Positions 1 through 10,870 of a DNA stretch of 64,000 bases are shown one piece after another (position 1 is the first letter of the stretch; the number at the start of each line of letters is the position of its first letter). Origin of the DNA: Eleusine coracana subsp. coracana (lineage: Eukaryota > Streptophyta > Magnoliopsida > Poales > Poaceae); NCBI GenBank assembly GCA_032690845.1, contig CM064434.1:31266413-31330412 (forward strand), in the 5' to 3' direction. The position numbers were made by a program, and so were the translations under genes. The notes beneath the pieces were generated by a model, which saw only the letters and a list, made by a program, of their open reading frames with translations, searched no databases and had not been told where the DNA came from.

Positions 1-1275
1 CAAACGAAAAGTAGCATCTCTACAAATCCTTGTATTGGGGACAGACTGGAGGGTCCCACTCATCGAGTATTTGGACAGCAAAGTGTTGCCAGCCGACAAA
101 GAAGAAGCCCTTCGAATAATTTGCAAGTCAAGGCTATATTGCACCATGGATCAGTGATACAAGCATAACCCATATGGCATACTTTTGAAGTGCTTGTCGC
201 GGGAGGAGGGCATTGCTATCCTACAGGAAGTCCATGCTGGCATATGTGGCAACCATGCGAGTCCGTCGACTATACCATCTAGAGCAATGCGACATAGATT
301 TTACTAGCCCACGACCATCACCGATGCAAAGGACATCGTCCAGAAGTGCGAGGGGTGCCAGTTTTTCACTCGACAGATGCACATACCTGCCTCTAAACTA
401 TAGAATATCCCAATAACATGGCCATTTTTGGTTTGGGGTTTGGATATCGTTGGACCTTTTCAGAAGGCTCGGTGAGGTTTCACTCATCTGTTCGTGGCTG
501 TGGATAAGTTCTCCAAATGGATCGAGGCAAAACTAGTCTGAAAAATTTCTGTAAAGAAGGCCGTTGAATTTATGACTGAGATAGTGACTTGGTTTGGTGC
601 CCCACACAAGATTATCGCCGATAACGGGAGTCATTTGACGGCACAAGAGTTCAAGGACTTTATAGATAGAGTAGGATTCAAGATTGGATATGCTTCAGCA
701 GTTCATCCACAGAGTAACGGTCAAGTCAAGTGGGCAAATGGCCTAATTTTGTTAGGAATTAATCTTCGCATATTCGACAGATTGGAGAAATACGCCTGGT
801 GTTGGGTCCAAGAGCTACCATCAGTACTATAGGGACTAAGAACTAATAACAGTCGGGCTATGGGGCACTCGCCTTTCATGTTGGTTTACGGCTCTGAAGC
901 AATATTGCTGACCATAGTATTATTCGCCTCACCACGTGCGTCTGCATATGACAAAAAACTTTCTAATGAACATAGGCATGATGACCTTTTGTTGTTGGAG
1001 GATAAACGTGGCACCACTTTAATTTGGTCGGCCAAGTACCAGTAGAGTCTGCATCAATATCTCGACAAAAATGTAAGATCATGTGATTTTGCGGTAGGTG
1101 ATTTGGTCTTAAAGTACGTTCAATCTACGGTCGGCAAGCGTAAGCTGTCGGCTCCATGGGAAGGGCCTTTTATCGTGAAGGAAGTGAGTCGATGAGGCGC
1201 ATATCGGTTGATGCGTGAGGATGGATCGGACCTTCCTAGTTCTTGGAACATATCTCAGCTACGTCGTTTCTATGC
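1..1275 (+). pseudogene. Tat-like Ty3/gypsy pol 3' part: RNase H-integrase linker and integrase
   Basis: Three-frame reading gives the linker after RNase H (TDWRVPLIEYL near 45-80), a degraded zinc-binding region (HAGICGNHA near 230-260, CEGCQFF near 345), the integrase core and the C-terminal domain. The core shows GLDIVGPF (about 436-460) and IADNGSHLTAQEF (about 612-650). The motif that should carry the catalytic Glu reads SNGQVKWANG instead of the usual GQVERANG, so the third acidic residue is lost. The C-terminal domain keeps WEGPFIVKEV and PSSWNISQLRRFY near 1155-1270. Stops interrupt it near 540, 832, 1045 and 1195. The 5' side runs off the window. In a live element this enzyme would insert cDNA; this copy is dead. 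The Tat assignment rests on the RH-IN linker and on the antisense gene downstream. Confidence 0.88.
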
Positions 1276-1776
1276 CTAGCTTCAGTAGTTTGTTCTAGTT
1301 CATATACGTTTGTATTTTTTGATATAATATATACATATGTTTTTGCGGTCATGATAATTTCTTGCATGATTTTGTGCGAACTAATTATTTTGTGATTACC
1401 AACAGTCATGACTCAAATTTTTGATTCTTGGTACCACCTTGACTCGCACATGTTGACCAAGTGGGTTCTTAGTCCCCAGGGTTCATGTCGTCTGTTGAGG
1501 ACCAAGCCAACTTTCCTAATTCGCATATATTTGACCGAGTGAGTCCTTAGTCTCCATGGTTCATGTCAGTTATTGGGAACATTGTTTAGAGTACTGACAT
1601 GCATTGTGTATTGGTTGTGAGTGTTTACCATGAGTTCATACAGTACATAAACAAAGCAGTACGTCCCAGAGTTTATTGCAGTTCCGGTGATGGATCTAGA
1701 TCCTAAAGGTCTACTGGACTAAACTTCATTACATGATTGGTGATGATACAAAAGTATTGTACAAAATTTTATAGTT
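1276..1776. other. Spacer between Tat pol and antisense gene
   Basis: No coding region was recognised. It contains two degenerate copies of a segment reading roughly 'TTAGTCyCCAkGGTTCATGTC', near 1470 and 1550. The stretch up to 1722 recurs 5,576 bp downstream (to about 7298). In Tat-type elements this interval lies between integrase and the antisense extra ORF. Function unknown. Confidence 0.5.
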
Positions 1777-2941
1777 TTGGCAATGGAACCAGTTCTATCT
1801 AGTCAGCTAACACATTGGCAGTTTTTTTGTGCCTCTGTGACCAGAGCTTTGCATTGCTCATCAGAAAAGTCATCATGGAAGCCTTCCACGACCACGTCTG
1901 TGTTGATGTCGGGAATATGGGACTTGGCAATGGCCAGTACCTGGGCGCTCGCTAGTTCTGCAATATGTCGAGCATGTTCTTTCACTCAGCTCGGGGCTTC
2001 TTGCAACCGAGTAAGGAGATATCGGCATTGGGGTGGTTTCGCTTTTGGCATGATGTACTGTGCCACCAACTCCACGTCTTCGCTAGCAGCTCATAAGCTT
2101 GTTTTGATCCTACAGGAACACAATTGTCTCATAGTTCCTTTAAGTAAGGACTCAGGGGTGCAGGTAATGTAAGTATGAGCTTTACCTCTAAGGTATTTTT
2201 CAGCGTTGGACTTTTCCAGTTCGAGAGCTGCAACTTTGGCTTTGTATTCTTCCTTGAGCCTTTCTATCTCTTTGAAGGATTTTTTGAATTTGTTTAGTTC
2301 ATCAACAGACTTTTTGAAAATGCCTTCAGCTTTGGCTAGCCCGGTTTCCAGCTCCTAATTTCTTTCCCTTTGAGCTTTAACTGTTCCTTCAACATCTGAC
2401 ATACAAAAGGCGTAAGTCGGCAGCTGCATTTTTCAGATATAGAGATATGCAAATTTATACCTTCTGCTCTTTTCTTCCACTGGGTCTGGGACTCCTTCAT
2501 GGTTGTGAAGCCATCCTTCAATTTCTGAAAAAAATTTCTGATTTCATCCGAAGATTGAAGCCATTTTTTCAATTCCTCGATTTTGCTTTTCAATGTCTCA
2601 GCAGTATAGGAGGATGACTCTAGAGTCCTCACTCGGTCCTTCAACTCGGCAATCATTGTTGTCGAGTCCAAATCTTTCTTGCTCCTCACAGCGAGTTCTT
2701 GCGCCAATTTTGAAATAGAGAACTCTGATAAATGTGGCGTACAGGTTGTTGTGCTCATGTTATGCATTGATAACATACCTGACAATTTAAATTGAAGTTC
2801 GTTAGCCTGAGATGAACGATTTTTCAACTCAAGAACTAGGCGCCCGACCTCAAGTCTTTCTTTGGCAAGTTGATCTTCAAGATCCACGGCTTTGCCGCAA
2901 GTCCTATCCACAAGTTCCAATAGTTTGCTTTTATTGGTCAT
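1777..2941 (-). pseudogene. Antisense extra ORF (aORF) of Tat-like element, coiled-coil C-terminal part
   Basis: On the minus strand, opposite to pol, a reading frame rich in Lys, Glu, Leu and Ser (2941 down to about 2200) predicts a long coiled coil with heptad-like LVLELKNR, IEELKKWLQSS and AALELEKSNAEKYL segments. A candidate GT-AG intron runs from 2460 to 2396 (donor GTATAAATTT, acceptor TTGTATGTCAG). After a stop-rich patch the frame resumes at 1985-1803 with a tail containing AQVLAIAKSHIP, VVEGFHDDFSDEQCKAL. The same tail motif (QVLVICQS...IKEGFNPDLTNDQC) occurs in the antisense gene at 42487-45276, so the two are homologous. Antisense ORFs 3' of integrase are established for Tat-lineage elements (for example Grande). 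Biochemical function unknown. The N-terminal domain seen in the other copy is missing here. Confidence 0.72.
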
Positions 2942-3639
2942 ATGGGATTACAGGCGCTGCAAACAGAAGAACAGAACACGAGGATGTATCATTCTTCATG
3001 ATAACTAACAGGAGTATATTTAAATATTTAGGGGAGAGTATACTGTTGGTCATAATTATGCACCCACTTATATACCGCAAGAGGACGATGTATAGTTGTA
3101 GCTGTTTTTCCCTCAGAGTATTCCAAGGTTATTGAATACATAAGGAACGAGCGGAAGAGAATATGACCAGATGAAATCAAGAGAGTATCAACAAGCATGA
3201 GAGTTACATTACCAGATCCCCGCACCAGAGAAGAGAATATGAGACTACTCATTTATCCTTCCGCTAGACATAGCAGAGGGATGAGAAATAGCACTGGAAC
3301 GCGCACGAGCCGATCGGCGCAAGCGTCATGCTGATGGACGTGACCTCATTTCTAGTGGATCTCGTTGGTGTTGGCCGACCCTCCGCCGCCAATATCCTGG
3401 AACCCTAGTTCTAATGACTAGTTCTCACGATTGCTGTCTCCGGCATCTCTGTTGTTCTCTGATAATTATCTTCCTTTTATAACCAACAGGATTAGGTCAA
3501 CTTCCACCGACCCTGACTCATACTGGGATGGGCCTTTTTCTTTTCGGTCTGGGTCATATTTTCATCGTATTTTCCTGCCCGCATGTGGTGCCCCTTCCCG
3601 GAGGATCGAGGTCCTGACGGTGCTGATAGCGTAGACCCT
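2942..3639. other. Unassigned stretch upstream of the truncated antisense gene
   Basis: No convincing protein or LTR boundary was seen. It includes one copy of the palindromic motif GCCGATCGGCGC at 3309-3320, also found in clusters in the Athila-like element at the right end of the window. It probably holds remnants of several elements joined by deletion. Confidence 0.4.
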
Positions 3640-6371
3640 TGATAATACAACATTGGTCCAAATTTAAGTTGAATATTATATTAATATGATGATTCATAGT
3701 GCAGCGGAATTAATACAAGTTTATAAATATTTTGAAACAGTGGAAGCAAATACATAAAGGAACTATGCTCGATGGTACAGCCTGGTGGTGATCCATGCCC
3801 GAAGGACCATCAACCTAGCAACAAGCAACATCACTGTGGCGGCGAGTTGGACTCCCAGTGGGTGGTCCAACCCTTAGGGACTTGCATGTCCCAAGGCATC
3901 ACATCTACAGGCAATTCTATTTCTTCATTACCTAAAAAACACAATGGCGCAAAGCCTGAGTACTAATTACTCAGCAAGACTTACCCGTCGGGTACCTACT
4001 CATGCAGAGGCTCTAATAGGTGGCTTGTTTAAAAGGACTCACACTAAGCAACCTATTAGTTCTATCATGTTTTTAATTGTCAATTTAAATGGGTTGAGCC
4101 GAAATGTAACTTTAGTTGCAACAAAAGGATAACGTAACAATATATAAAGTTAATACGACATAAGAGCAATAATAATAATAATGATCATCATCATCAATAA
4201 GCAATATGATCCATTCCATGATATTAGGTGCAACTACGCAATTGGCGCGGTGACCAAGTGGTACTCATTACTGCGAGGGACGTCAATTGCAATCGATTTA
4301 CACCAGCTGAGAAAACCCGAGATGCACGACACATACGCACCAATTGAGGTCATATATGGCAACCTTTCGCAAGAAAAGCACCTACACCTTGGCCCGGGTG
4401 TGGTGACGTCGAGTGGGCATGCTGTTCTACCAACAGTACTTCATGGTCTGAACCGCCCACTCCAGCAGCAGGAGGGTCAATGACTAACGCACCTTAAACG
4501 TCCTCAATGCAAGTGACCTTTAATACTACATCGGTTTACTAGTGCCCATAAGCTAGCATGCATTTGGTACTGTTTAATACTTGATCAAGGGGCTGACCAT
4601 GGACGGGTCCTAGGTTCGACAAGACAGGGCTACCATAGTCAACACCCATGAGTTGCTGCAAACCTACACATGCATTATCCCTGCCCGGTCATAACATAAA
4701 AATAAACTTCTTTTAACAATTCCCGTTCCAGTGGTCAACTTCATCCCTTAGGAATAATACTTTCTAACGAGACTTAGTGATTACTGAGCATAGCATGACA
4801 GTACCGATTCTACCAAGTTCTAAAGACAGTAGCATAGGTCAGTTGGATATCATGCAAGGTGGGTTTCAATCAACTCCTATGACCTAATGCAACACTAATT
4901 ATAGACACTAGTATTAATATAAACTAGCAAAATTTTGTAAAAAGGCGAATGTAAACCGGGGCTTGTCTTGATCGATGTTAGTGCTAGTAACTACAACTTT
5001 TTGCTCTTGAGGGTCAATGTCCTTCTGAAAGTCTTCCTCTTGCTCCTGGTTGTCGTTACCTATATGACGGAATTGAATTAACGGCATTATCGGAAGATTG
5101 TTGAATGCAATGATATGATGCTTGGAAGCACATAGTGTTTTAACATCAATTAAAATTATTATTATGTTCTCGAAGCCATATGCTTCAGAGAAGTTGGGTT
5201 GTTAATTAGGATTTTAGGTATATATATTCTTTATGCAATTAAACAAGGTAAATAAGTGATATGAGCAATTAAATTAATTAATAAAGGAAACTTATGTTTC
5301 TAGACATGTGTGATTTACTGAGAACAGAGACTTATATGAATGATATTTGTGCCAAGTGGCAGGGGCAAATTATTTATAGAATAATTACTAGAATTAATCT
5401 AAACAATCACACTAAATAAATTTCAGGGCCTAAAGTAATTCATATTTTACCAAACAAAAATTTGTGGTGGTAGATAATCATGTGTTTACTAAGCATGGCA
5501 AAAATCAGGGTTTAATTTTATTCCTAGAATTTCTGGTTAATTAATTAGTGTTTTGACAATTAAATGAATTAATAAAAATACATGTTCAGAAACTAAGATT
5601 TCTTATTTTACTAAAATAGAGCACTGATATATGAATCTAACAAAATTTGTTTGAGCCTCAAAGGATTTGAATTCGATTTAATATGAGTTTCCAAAGTTTT
5701 AGCATTTTCTGGTAATTTTCCGGGTATTTTCTGCTTAAAGGGTGCCACGCAAGCGACACGTAGATGCCAGCTCAGCGACATGTAGGCTGTCAATCGGATG
5801 CCAGTCAACGCCGGGTCAGCGGCTGACGGGGACTCGCTGGAGCTCGGTCAAGCTCGACGCCGGTGGCTGTGCGCGAGGAAACCTCGCCGCGGAACCCTGC
5901 GTGTGACGCGCACGTTGAGGCGAAATCGTCTAGGGGGTTGGCGAGGTCGGTAGCTCACTGGGAGCGGTGGAATGAGGGTCTTCTGCGGCATCACGAAGAT
6001 GGCTCCGAGCAGCAAATCGTGCGTGGCTTGGTCCTTCAGGTTCACGGAGTCTTAGCGAAGATCGCATCATGTCGGCGTGCATCGGTGAGTAGCGTAAGAT
6101 GGTGCTCGTCGACGAGGCGGCTTGAACTGTGCAGGCACCAGAGCAAAGTCAGAGAAGAAAATGATTGCCAGCGACTTGAGCGGGGGAATCAAAGAAGGAA
6201 TGGGTCAGGGAAGCGTGTAGACGGTTTGCGCGTGTGAAAGGAAGAGGATAGGCGATGAGGCTCACCGAGAGTGTCCAATTTTTGGCCGGCGACAGAAAAG
6301 CTCACTCACTAGAGGCGCTTGATTTGGAAGTTCTTAGATTCGGCTCACACACACGCAATTTGAGCTGGACG
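3640..6371 (-). repeat. Long LTR Z1, reverse orientation, truncated
   Basis: This region is collinear with 37008-40628, sharing for example 'GACTTGCATGTCCCA', 'CACGACACATACGCACCAATT' and 'TATATGGCAACCTTTCGCAA', and it contains no retroviral domain. The other copy ends in GTGTTACA, the complement of TGTAACAC, a common 5' LTR end of chromoviruses with LTRs of several kb (Tekay/RIRE3 type), so the unit is read as a reverse LTR. Z1 has about 145 bp at its left (3640-3785) not present in Z2. It is cut off at 6371, where the sequence jumps to Tat integrase. The TGATAATAC at 3640 is a candidate terminus but no target duplication was identified. Short ORFs inside, such as 5863-6237, are not thought to be genes. 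Confidence 0.65.
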
Positions 6372-7302
6372 AGTGTGTTGGGTCCGAGAGCTACCATGAG
6401 TGCTATGGGGACTGAGAACTAATATTAGTCGGGCTACGGGGCACTCACCTTTCATGTTGGTTTACGGCTCTGAAGCGATGTTGCCGACCATAGTATTATT
6501 CGCCTCACCGGGTGCATCTGCATATGATGAAAAACTTTCTAAGGAACATAGGCATGATGACCTTTTGATGTTGGAGGAGAAACGTGACACCACTTTAATT
6601 TGGTCGGCCAAGTACCAGCAGAGTCTGCATCGATATCCCGACAAAAATGTCAGATCATGTGATTTTGCGATAGGTGATTTGGTCTTTAAGTAGGTTCAAT
6701 CTATGGTCGACAAGCATAAGCTGTCGGCTCCATGGGAAGGACCTTTTATCATGAAGGAAGTGACTCGGTGAGGCGCATATCGGTTGATGCGCGAGGATGG
6801 ATTGGACCTTCCTGGTTCCTGAAACATATCTCAGCTATGTCGTTTCTATGCCTAGCTTTAGTAGTTTGTTCTAGTTCATATACGTTTGTATTTTTTGATA
6901 TAATATATACATATGTTTTTGCGGTCATGGTAATTGCTTGCATGATTCGGTGCGAACTAATTATTTTGTTATTACGAACAGTCATGACTCAAATTTTCTA
7001 TTCTTGGTACCACCTTGACTCGCACATGTTGACCAAGTGGGTTCTTAGTCCCCAGGGTTCATGTCATCTGTTGAGGACTAAGGCAACTTTCCTAATTTGC
7101 ATATGTTTGACTGAGTGAGTCCTTAGTCTCCATGGTTCATGTCGGTTATTGGGAACATTGTTTATAGTACTAACATGCATTTTGTATTGGTTGTGAGTGT
7201 TTAACACGAGTTCATACAGTACATAAACAAAGCAGTACGTCCCAGAGTTTATTGCAGTTCCGGTGATGGATCTAGATCCTAATGGTCTACTGGACTAAAT
7301 AA
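6372..7302 (+). pseudogene. Second copy of Tat-like integrase C-terminus plus 3' spacer
   Basis: It is a direct repeat of about 796-1722 at a constant offset of 5,576 bp, with scattered substitutions. The reading frame 6400-6693 continues where the first copy has a stop: LWGLRTNISRATGHSPFMLVYGSEAMLPTIV... to SCDFAIGDLVFK. It represents the end of the integrase core and the C-terminal domain. The left breakpoint abuts the truncated Z1 LTR. The right breakpoint at 7302/7303 abuts CRM-like element C. The repeat includes non-coding spacer, so it is a DNA-level duplication, or a second family member broken at matching sites. Confidence 0.85.
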
Positions 7303-7517
7303 ACCATGTGGATTCAAGCGAGACTTAGCTTTTTGACATGTAGTGCAGCGAGCAATAAAGCGCTCAACATCTTTCCTCATACTTGGCCAAAAGAAGTGTG
7401 TGGCCAAAATATCTAGTCTTCTTGGCACCAAAATGACCCATCAACCCACCTCCATGCACCTCCTGTAACAACAAAAGACGAACATAACCAACTGGAATGC
7501 ATAGGCGATTAGCTCTA
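7303..7517 (-). pseudogene. Integrase zinc-binding region of element C
   Basis: The minus frame reads ANRLCIPVGYVRLLLLQE then HGGGLMGHFGAKKT, matching the chromovirus integrase N-terminus (HHCC zinc domain). A frameshift follows, and the remaining Cys pair (CTTCQKAK) is readable in another frame near 7330. It is cut at 7303, so the catalytic core is absent. It joins the RNase H tail across the solo LTR: removing 7518-9569 restores sequence continuity. Confidence 0.85.
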
Positions 7518-7614
7518 TGAAAGGATCGTAGTGACCGAGGGGGGGGGGGGGGGGTGAATTGGGAACTACCACTATGTACTAAATTTGCCAAAACCTAAAA
7601 CCGATCACTCAAAA

Positions 7615-7814
7615 CAACTCCTACACAATCCTAGTGGTGATCACACTAGCAAGATAATGATCCTATGGAAGGAACAACAAGCTAAGCATACTAGTGGATC
7701 ACACAAACCCAATACAACTCCTATGCAATTCTAGTGGTCATCACACTAGCAAGATACTAGTCCTATGGAAGGAACAACAAGCTAAGCATACTAGTGGATC
7801 ACACAAAGGCAATA
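7615..7814. repeat. Two tandem 100-bp repeats inside solo LTR K1
   Basis: Units start at CAACTCCTAC (7615) and CAACTCCTAT (7715), with a third partial start at 7815. The copies differ at a handful of positions. They are rich in CTAGTGG/CACTAG, and their expansion may be recent within the LTR. Confidence 0.85.
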
Positions 7815-8692
7815 CAACTCCTATGCAAGCTAGTTACCAAAAATACGCGGAAGCAAACAACTAGCTAGCAAGGAGTTCTACTCAAGCAAAGCTACTAGAT
7901 CAACAAGCATATAGAAAGCATACAAGCATGAGTAGCACAATACATACTAGGGTGATCAATCAAGCCAAAGCAACTCCTATACATGCTAGTGATCAAGTAT
8001 GAAGGCTAAGCACTACTAGCAAGTAAAGAGGCATATTCATGCAAGTCTACAAGGTAGTCAACTAGAGCAAGATAAGCACACAAGCATGAATAGCACGGTA
8101 TGTAAATGCGAAAGGTAATGCATCAAAGTAAGGAGTAGAGTAAGAGATGGCTCATGATTTTTTTTCCCGAGGTCTCAGAAGGATGGCGCCTTCCCCTACT
8201 CCTTGTTGGACCACTCCCGCCGGAGACCCGGTCCCTCCCGCCACCAAGTGGAGTTCTCGCCCACGAGCCCGCAATCACTCCTCGAGTGAAGACATAGTGT
8301 GCGTCACCGCTGCACAAAGCACAAGCTCGCCGCCCTCGAGAACTTGTCGGACTCCCCGAGCCGACACGGGCGCTAACTATTGATGCCCCTTCCAACGGCG
8401 GGGTCAAACCATGTACAAACTTGTGACGGCCTTCACAACCAATCACGATAGGCTTGATCACCGACACCTATCCGGTCTAGGTCTCACCATAGACCAAGAG
8501 TAACAACCTAGATCACACCCTCAAGGACACCCTAGCCTTAGATGTGCAAGGTAGCTCCTTCTTACTCTAACTAGCACTCTCATGATATCCAATATCCTCT
8601 CCTAGTGCTCTCCTCTTTTCCTCTTGGACCTTACCAATTATCCTCAGGTATTCCACTGGCCAAGAGAGGTCTCCAAGAACCCAACAATGAAG

Positions 8693-8700
8693 TTATATAG
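8693..8700 (-). promoter_or_regulatory. TATA box of solo LTR K1
   Basis: The minus strand reads CCTATATAACTTC. It lies between the palindrome cluster (upstream, 8755-9093) and the poly-C end, a plausible U3/R position. If active, transcription would run toward 7518 into element C in its sense direction. Confidence 0.5.
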
Positions 8701-8754
8701 GCTCCCAACCTCAAACTAGCCGTTGCTCCACGAAATCAGCTTTCTGGACCTCTA

Positions 8755-9093
8755 GACCGGACTGTCCGGTCATTGCCTGACTGGACCGTCCGATCACTGC
8801 AAACTGAGCTCCAACGGGTCTCTGCACTGTGCTGATCTCCTGCTGACCGGACTGTTCGGTCACTGGACCGGACCATCTGGTCCACTTTCTCTCTCCATTC
8901 CAGGAAGGTCCGCAAACTGCATCCTCTCTGTCGTCCCTACACTCCTACTGACCGGACTGTCCGGTCAGCAAACCGGACCATCCGGTCTGTATGGAGTCTC
9001 CTATAGTCAGAGTCTTTGCTCCTCGCGCTAAGTCCTGGAAAACTCCACATAGTGACCGTACAGTCCGGTCATCTGTGACCCCTCTGTCCGGTC
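8755..9093. repeat. Four paired 17-bp palindromes (GACCGGAC-N-GTCCGGTC)
   Basis: Units lie at 8755-8771 with 8779-8795, 8845-8861 with 8866-8882, 8950-8966 with 8971-8987, and 9054-9070 with 9077-9093. The first unit of each pair is a perfect or near-perfect inverted repeat around one central base; the partner is more diverged. Spacers within pairs are 4-7 bp, and pairs recur about every 90-105 bp. All lie upstream of the LTR TATA box. Function is unknown; they could be protein-binding sites, hairpins or CCGG methylation targets. Confidence 0.85.
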
Positions 9094-9569
9094 ACTACGT
9101 CCAGAAGATGAAATTTGTTGTCCTCGCTTGACTTGGTTTCCCGGCTTCTCTGAACAGCTCCTTGGCTTCTCCACTGTCACCTAGTGCCTGCGATTTCACC
9201 GAGCAACCTTGCATATCACCGACTAGACATGACCTGAGAGAATGACCTAGACCCCCTTGATAGTCCATTTTTTTCCTATGGACTCAAATCCCTAACAACT
9301 ACTCAAGTGTTCCAAACACTTGCACCATAGCTTGTTCTTCATTTTGATCCATCTCCATCAGTCCTTGGACTCCATCAAGCTCACAAGCCTCCATACTTGT
9401 GGTCATTGTCATCCATTGCCAAGGACGCCGTAGACAATCATCATAAGTTAGAAAGGGTTTCCTACACGAACAACACTCGCGTAGATATTAGTCACATTTC
9501 ATGTTTGTCATGCATCACCAAAACTCCATACCTTGGGGTGACCTCAATGGTCATGTTCCTTACACTCTA

Positions 9570-10237
9570 AACAAGAATCCATCAGTCAACACAAATTTGT
9601 TCCATGCACAACCTTCTTTACAATGTAGCAATACATCCTTAAAATCAACAACAGCAACATATTGTTCTTTAATTGCCTCAAGTCCAAAAATTCTACAATC
9701 AAGTTGAGACAATAAAGTATAGCGCCTAGATAAAGCACCAGCGATCACATTATCCTTCCCTTTCTTATGTTTAATAATGTAAGGAAAAGACTCAATAAAC
9801 TTAATCCATTTAGCATGTCTACGGTTCAAATTACATTGAGAATGAGTATACTTAAGTGATTCATAATTAGAATGAATAACAAATTCTATGGGCAACAAAT
9901 AATGACGCCACGTCTCTAAACAACGTACAAGTGCATACAATTCCTTATTATATGTGGAGTAATTCAAAACAGGCCCAGTAATTTTCTCACTAAGGTATGC
10001 AACAGGTTTACTATCTTGCATCAAAACACCACCAATGCCTATACCACTAGCATCACATTCAAGCTCAAAAATCTTCTTAAAATTAGGTAATTGCAGCAAT
10101 GGTGCATGTGTAAGTTTATCCTTATCCCAATGGAAATCAACGTCCTTCTTTATCAACTCTTGCAAAGGTGCTGCAATGGTGCTGAAATCTTTGACAAAGC
10201 GGCAGTAGAAACCTGCAAGACCAAGAAAACTCCTCAC
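9570..10237 (-). pseudogene. RNase H of element C
   Basis: A 225-codon open minus frame starts in the RT connection (RSFLGLAGFYCRFVKDFS) and passes into RNase H: ELECDASGIGIGGVLMQ, YSTYNKELYALVRCLETWRHYL, VIHSNYESLKY, NRRHAKWIKFIESFPYIIKHKKGKDNVIAGALSRR (given in pieces). Usual family residues Asp of HSDHESL and DALSRR are changed to Asn and Gly (HSNYESL, AGALSRR), so catalysis is probably lost. There is a short deletion near the HWDKDKL segment. Frame continues from RT after a stop at 10238. Confidence 0.9.
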
Positions 10238-10870
10238 CTATGTGATAGTTTGTGGTATAGGCCAGCTCTTTATGGCTTCAATCTTCGCCTCATCCACCTC
10301 AATTCCCTGAGGAGTCACAACATAGCCAAGAAAAGAGACTCGATCCGTGCAAAAGGTGCATTTCTCAATGTTACCAAATAAATGTGCATCTCGTAAAGCA
10401 TCAAAAATAGCACGCAAATGATTCATATGTTCATCTATGGATTTGCTATAAATCAAGATATCATCAAAGTAAACTACCACAAATTTGCCAATAAAAGCTC
10501 TTAAAACCTCATTCATCAAGCGCATGAAAGTACTAGGTACATTAGTCAAACCGAAAGGCATTACTAACCACTCATATAATCTGAATTTGGTTTTGAAAGC
10601 TATTTTCCATTCATCTCCAAGTTTCATTCTAGTTTGATGGTAGCCACTACGCAAATCAATTTTAGTGAAGATTATAGCACACATAACTCATCAAACATGT
10701 TGTCTAGCCTAGGAATATACCTAATAGTAATATTATTAATGGCTCTATTATCTACACACATACATCAAGTATCATCTTTCTTAGGAACCAAAAGTACAGG
10801 AATAGCACAAGGACTAAGTGATTGACGAACATACCCACGATCCAAAAGGTCTTGAACTTGTCATTGTATC
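10238..10870 (-). pseudogene. Reverse transcriptase of element C
   Basis: The 148-codon frame 10684-10238 contains FTKIDLRSGYHQTRMK, YEWLVMPFGLTN and the catalytic YFDDILIYSKS (about 10480-10445), followed by FLGYVVTPQGIEVDEAKIEAIKSWP. The upstream N-terminal fingers (HQSLSPC, RAINNITI, PIPRLD) are readable to about 10870 across stops and frameshifts. Catalytic Asp residues are intact although the flanking frame is broken. Confidence 0.92.

Larger units (their letters stand above)
7518..9564 (-). repeat. Solo LTR K1 (probable copia, SIRE/Maximus-like), reverse orientation
   Basis: The segment begins TGAAAGGATCG and ends TTCCTTACA. It is flanked by CTCTA at 7513-7517 and 9565-9569, and element C continues exactly across it, so this is an insertion with a 5-bp TSD and no internal region. 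Read on the minus strand it starts TGTAAGGAAC and ends near CAATTCACCCCC... GATCCTTTCA. A poly-C tract (16 nt here, 7539-7554 as G on plus) just before the 3' end is typical of SIRE-type copia LTRs. A TATA box on the minus strand is at 8693-8700. A 2 x 100-bp tandem repeat and four palindrome pairs lie inside. Family name is by resemblance only. Confidence 0.85.

Noticed and set aside
5863..6237. 124-codon plus-strand ORF in a GC-rich patch
   Set aside because: It lies within long LTR Z1; the matching part of Z2 (39120-39500) has a different frame and no conserved protein.
7539..7554. G16 homopolymer as a possible assembly or G-quadruplex feature
   Set aside because: It is the complement of the poly-C run normally present near the 3' end of this LTR type; its exact length may still be uncertain.
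8123..8467. 114-codon minus ORF overlapping a plus ORF
   Set aside because: Inside solo LTR K1, with biased composition and no recognisable domain.
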